NCBI GenBank assembly: GCA_905204385.1
Contig: CAJKZL010000022.1
Coordinates: 1 to 14,422 of the forward strand
Reading direction: 5' to 3'
Source: an uncultured Odoribacter sp.
Lineage (GTDB): Bacteria > Bacteroidota > Bacteroidia > Bacteroidales > Marinifilaceae
Length of the DNA stretch: 14,422 nucleotides
This document shows, piece after piece, positions 13,928-14,422 of the stretch (position 1 is its first letter; the number at the start of each line of letters is the position of its first letter). A program made the position numbers and the translations under genes. The notes under the pieces were generated by a model, which saw nothing but the letters and a program-made list of their open reading frames with translations, was not told where the DNA came from and ran no database searches.

Positions 13928-14422
13928 ATGAAAAAAAATGGAAGGTGGGAAAAAATTTTTCGCATTATGAAATGTACGATTTTCCTGATGCTGTTTTTTG
14001 TCTTCGGACTTCGGGCAAGCGTTTATTCGCAACTGGACGCGGTCAGTCTGCGGATGAAGGAAGCCTCGTTGGTCAGCGTTTTCGATCAGTTGGAAAAAAT
14101 AACCGGCATGAAGTTTCTTTATAATGCTGCACTGGTGAAAGAGAAGGGCCGGGTGGATGTCGAAGCGGAAAACAAGCCCTTGGGAGAGGTATTGACTGAG
14201 GTATTGACACCTTGTGGTCTGGCGTGTTCCTTGAATGGGAAGCAGGTGGTGATCCGGAAAGCCCAGCCCGAGACACCTCAGCAAAAAGCGTATACGGTAA
14301 AAGGAAAAGTGACTGATAAGAAAGGTCGTCCTTTGCCGGGCGCTACCATCCGGATCGACGGTACGACGATCGGTACGGCTACGGACGAACAGGGGTTGTT
14401 TGCGTTGACTTTGCCGGAGGAA
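13928..14422 (+). CDS. SusC/RagA-family TonB-dependent receptor with STN domain (3' partial)
   Basis: The frame opens at ATG 13928 and runs off the window end, giving 165 residues with no stop. A positively charged start and a hydrophobic core (CTIFLMLFFVFGLRASVYSQ, ending about residue 35) form the signal peptide. Residues about 40-112 are the STN (secretin/TonB short N-terminal) domain (LRMKEASLVSVFDQLEKITG, then KFLYNAALV and PLGEVLTEVLTPCGLACSLN). Residues about 121-165 begin the carboxypeptidase-D-like domain (VKGKVTDKKGRPLPGATIRI, then DGTTIGTATDEQGLFALTLP) that precedes the plug in SusC-type receptors. The STN domain plus the adjacent FecR and sigma genes mark it as a signalling receptor. 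The substrate is unknown; a SusD partner would be expected just beyond the window. Confidence 0.92.
   Translation, partial: MKKNGRWEKIFRIMKCTIFLMLFFVFGLRASVYSQLDAVSLRMKEASLVSVFDQLEKITGMKFLYNAALVKEKGRVDVEAENKPLGEVLTEVLTPCGLACSLNGKQVVIRKAQPETPQQKAYTVKGKVTDKKGRPLPGATIRIDGTTIGTATDEQGLFALTLPEE

Overview
The window looks like a chromosomal stretch from a Bacteroidota genome, most likely an anaerobic gut-type Bacteroidales. The evidence is a type IX secretion (T9SS) cargo protein next to a PorP/SprF-type partner, a sigma / FecR anti-sigma / SusC-like receptor cassette, several promoters of the Bacteroidota form (TTTG or TTG, about 18-20 bp, then TAnnTTTG), A-rich ribosome-binding regions, and an IscU-like plus GGGtGRT protein pair seen in anaerobes. 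Odoribacteraceae is a guess at family level; no rRNA or other marker is present.

Layout. (1) 1-5462: the 3' part of a very large secreted surface protein (two beta-helix modules, ten roughly 75-residue beta-domains arranged as an A-B-C triad repeated three times, and a T9SS type-B C-terminal domain), followed after 14 nt by a PorP/SprF-family outer-membrane protein. A 3' hairpin and a strong terminator close this unit. (2) 5665-7520: a two-gene operon with its own promoter and terminator, encoding an IscU/NifU-like Fe-S scaffold-like protein and the conserved GGGtGRT protein of unknown function. (3) 7625-8206: an AT-rich islet with an MNT-type minimal nucleotidyltransferase antitoxin behind a perfect 19-bp palindrome that overlaps its promoter, a 24-codon remnant of the HEPN toxin partner, and a small two-helix membrane protein. 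(4) 8285-10109: a Crp/Fnr-family regulator and a membrane acyltransferase separated by a 20-bp perfect palindrome. (5) 10117-11739 on the minus strand: an exported transglutaminase-like protein. (6) 11864-14422: an ECF sigma factor interrupted by an in-frame TAG, an intact FecR-type anti-sigma factor, and the 5' part of a SusC/RagA TonB-dependent receptor with the STN signalling domain.

How the genes work together. The first pair is a secretion cargo and its probable dedicated surface anchor. The second pair is probably one Fe-S-related functional unit. The last three genes form a cell-surface signalling cassette (receptor STN domain to FecR to sigma), but here the sigma factor appears broken by a single nonsense codon. 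An 11-bp direct repeat between the divergent transglutaminase and sigma promoters suggests shared control.

The strongest leads are the nonsense-split sigma factor, the toxin-less MNT antitoxin that keeps a perfect operator-like palindrome, the triadic super-repeat of the surface protein, and the Fe-S-like/GGGtGRT pair of unknown function. All functional calls rest on motif recognition by eye, without database searches.
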